A DNA stretch of 64,000 nt from Pseudomonas syringae (GTDB taxonomy: Bacteria > Pseudomonadota > Gammaproteobacteria > Pseudomonadales > Pseudomonadaceae): contig NZ_JPQU01000016.1 in NCBI RefSeq assembly GCF_000737245.1, positions 62,001 through 126,000 of the forward strand. The letters are read 5' to 3'. Below, one piece after another: positions 62,842-64,000 of this stretch. The notes beneath the pieces were generated by a model. It was not told the DNA's origin, made no database searches, and saw only the letters and a program-made list of their open reading frames with translations. The translations under genes were made by a program, and so were the position numbers. The stretch's first letter is position 1; each line of letters begins with the position of its first letter.

Positions 62842-64000
62842 ATGACTGATTTATCGATTTTGAACCATATAAAGGCCAGCGCCGCCAGTTCGTCTACCGA
62901 AGTCATCGCGACTGCACTCGGACAGCTCGGAGAGGTTTTTACGCAGTGGCATGAACATACCCGTACAGCGCCTTCCTTGCGTCAAGTTGGACACGATTTG
63001 CTGACACTGCTGTTGCCTGAATCCAGCGTCGTGAAAAATCCGGATGTTCTGTTTATCAATACGCCTTCTGACGACGGCTCTCTCGCCAGATCCCTCTCAC
63101 TGACCGATGCCTTGTTGCAAACCTTGACACACGGTCTGGCTGAGTTCGAGAGCGGCATTGTGCGAGTCTATTCCCGGCATGATTCCCTCGACGAGCAGCA
63201 CCATGTCTCAGCTCTGGAGGGTGAGCTTGTCCTTGAGGTGTTAGGCAACGCCCTGGAGGCACTCCCGAGGTACTACAAGGACCGAATGGACGCGTTCTGG
63301 TCCGAATCATTGCCATTGGACGGGCAAGAAGGGGAGTCGCAGACGCGCGATAATGCCTGCGTGACTTTACATCGCGCCATACTGACCCGAGAAATGGAGC
63401 TCCTGTCCCTGAACCGCCAGATCGGCGAAGAGGACAAGACCACTTTGATGGAGAGTTTCAGGGGCAGTAATTTGTACCGGATTTCGCTGAGAAGCGGGAC
63501 GGGCTCCGGTGTCGTAACCACGGCGTTTGTCATTCCCCGCGCTCCGCAAACCAGAAGTCCCCTGACCCTCGCCAATTGCGAAGGCAACGTTTTCCTTGTG
63601 TCTGCCGCTTATGGCATTGAGCTGTACGAGTCCCTTGCCGATCTGGATCAGAGGCTGCGTGCTCGCCTGAGCGATGCTCATGAGCAGAGCTATTTCCTTG
63701 AGGATCTGCTGCTTGAGGAGCATGCGGCCCTGTGCGCTGAAGAGGGCGCTGTAATCGAGCCGTTCTACAGCTATTTCGGTGACAACTTGATGCAATACCG
63801 CATGGTCGCGCTACGGCGTAAGCAGATCAAAGACTTGGACTTTCTCCTTGAAGCCGCGCAGCAGTCCCGCCAACTGCCTTCCGATTTATTGCTGGTTACC
63901 GATGCGCTCAGCCAGTTGACTTATCTGGACAGCGCACAGCGACGACATTTTCATCGGATGTTCAGTCTGGTCCGCCAGCGAGCCATGCCACACTGGTTCA
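62842..64000 (+). CDS. N-terminal part of a large protein, toxin/effector-like, cut by the window
   Basis: The frame stays open from the ATG at 62842 (GGAG just before) to the window end, giving at least 386 residues with no stop. It begins MTDLSILNHIKASAASSSTE. It has helical, charged sequence (TLTHGLAEFESGIVRVYSRH, ALEALPRYYKDRMDAFWSES) with VSAAYGIELYESLADLDQRL later and no signal peptide or membrane helix. The texture, including the final FHRMFSLVRQRAMPHWF, recalls the N-terminal regions (DUF6543, dermonecrotic-toxin-like) of very large Pseudomonas toxin/effector proteins. That assignment is by memory of the pattern and needs the downstream sequence. Confidence 0.6.
   Translation, partial: MTDLSILNHIKASAASSSTEVIATALGQLGEVFTQWHEHTRTAPSLRQVGHDLLTLLLPESSVVKNPDVLFINTPSDDGSLARSLSLTDALLQTLTHGLAEFESGIVRVYSRHDSLDEQHHVSALEGELVLEVLGNALEALPRYYKDRMDAFWSESLPLDGQEGESQTRDNACVTLHRAILTREMELLSLNRQIGEEDKTTLMESFRGSNLYRISLRSGTGSGVVTTAFVIPRAPQTRSPLTLANCEGNVFLVSAAYGIELYESLADLDQRLRARLSDAHEQSYFLEDLLLEEHAALCAEEGAVIEPFYSYFGDNLMQYRMVALRRKQIKDLDFLLEAAQQSRQLPSDLLLVTDALSQLTYLDSAQRRHFHRMFSLVRQRAMPHWF

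Overview
The window looks like a stretch of a fluorescent-group Pseudomonas chromosome. The evidence is the gene content (PA4642-family protein, malate:quinone oxidoreductase, short LOV protein, YajG lipoprotein, AlkK/DUF1302/DUF1329 group), the GC-rich coding sequence, and many Pseudomonas-type REP hairpins (GTGGGAGCGAGCTTGCTCGCGA-like and GTGGGACCGGCTTTAGCCGGGA-like) in almost every intergenic gap. I saw no rRNA, tRNA, CRISPR array, insertion sequence or prophage. Gene starts are chosen by family alignment, ribosome binding sites and overlaps; functions come from recognised motifs, not from database searches.

Left part (0.7-10.8 kb): a tightly packed minus-strand operon, with most neighbours overlapping by a few bases, runs from a DUF523/DUF1722 gene through a LitR/CarH-like MerR regulator, a DNA photolyase, an NTF2-like protein, an SDR, an FAD oxidoreductase, a DUF1365 protein and a CFA-synthase-like methyltransferase to two small genes. 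A second small minus-strand operon (FAD oxidoreductase and Trp-rich protein) lies beside it. Both promoters carry TGTACA-N12-TGTAYA-type direct repeats, the arrangement known for PplR, the light-responsive LitR-type regulator of Pseudomonas putida. Far to the right (57.8-60.5 kb) sit a second LitR-like regulator and a short blue-light LOV photoreceptor with its reactive Cys53. Together these genes make the window a light-response locus in two parts.

11-31 kb is mostly housekeeping: hemH, uraA-upp, a hypoxanthine phosphoribosyltransferase, mqo, a glycerophospholipid acyltransferase, an SRAP (HMCES/YedK-like) protein with an unusual swapped active-site pair, a chemoreceptor, an M48 lipoprotein protease, a GDT1/TMEM165 manganese exporter behind a yybP-ykoY riboswitch, rsmC, a 2-hydroxyacid dehydrogenase and a LysE exporter.

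30.7-39.4 kb is a hydrophobic-substrate module: AlkK-like acyl-CoA synthetase, DUF1302 outer-membrane protein, DUF1329 protein and a 910-residue MalT/LAL-type regulator; the DUF1302/DUF1329 pair is bracketed by inverted copies of a 58-bp repeat. 39.5-49.7 kb carries an HD-GYP phosphodiesterase, an OmpA-type lipoprotein, an acyltransferase, pta, a SlyD-like isomerase, glutathione peroxidase, an Old Yellow Enzyme and a glycosyltransferase.

49.7-51.6 kb is an AT-richer accessory patch with an orphan FlhE-like secreted protein and two unrecognised genes. 51.6-57.6 kb returns to conserved genes (cysZ, peroxiredoxin, trxB, HopJ-family, DUF1244, folM). The right end (61.7-64 kb) is another AT-richer accessory patch: an unrecognised 186-residue protein, a doubtful small gene, and the N-terminal part of a large protein that runs off the window and resembles the N-terminal regions of large Pseudomonas toxin/effector proteins.
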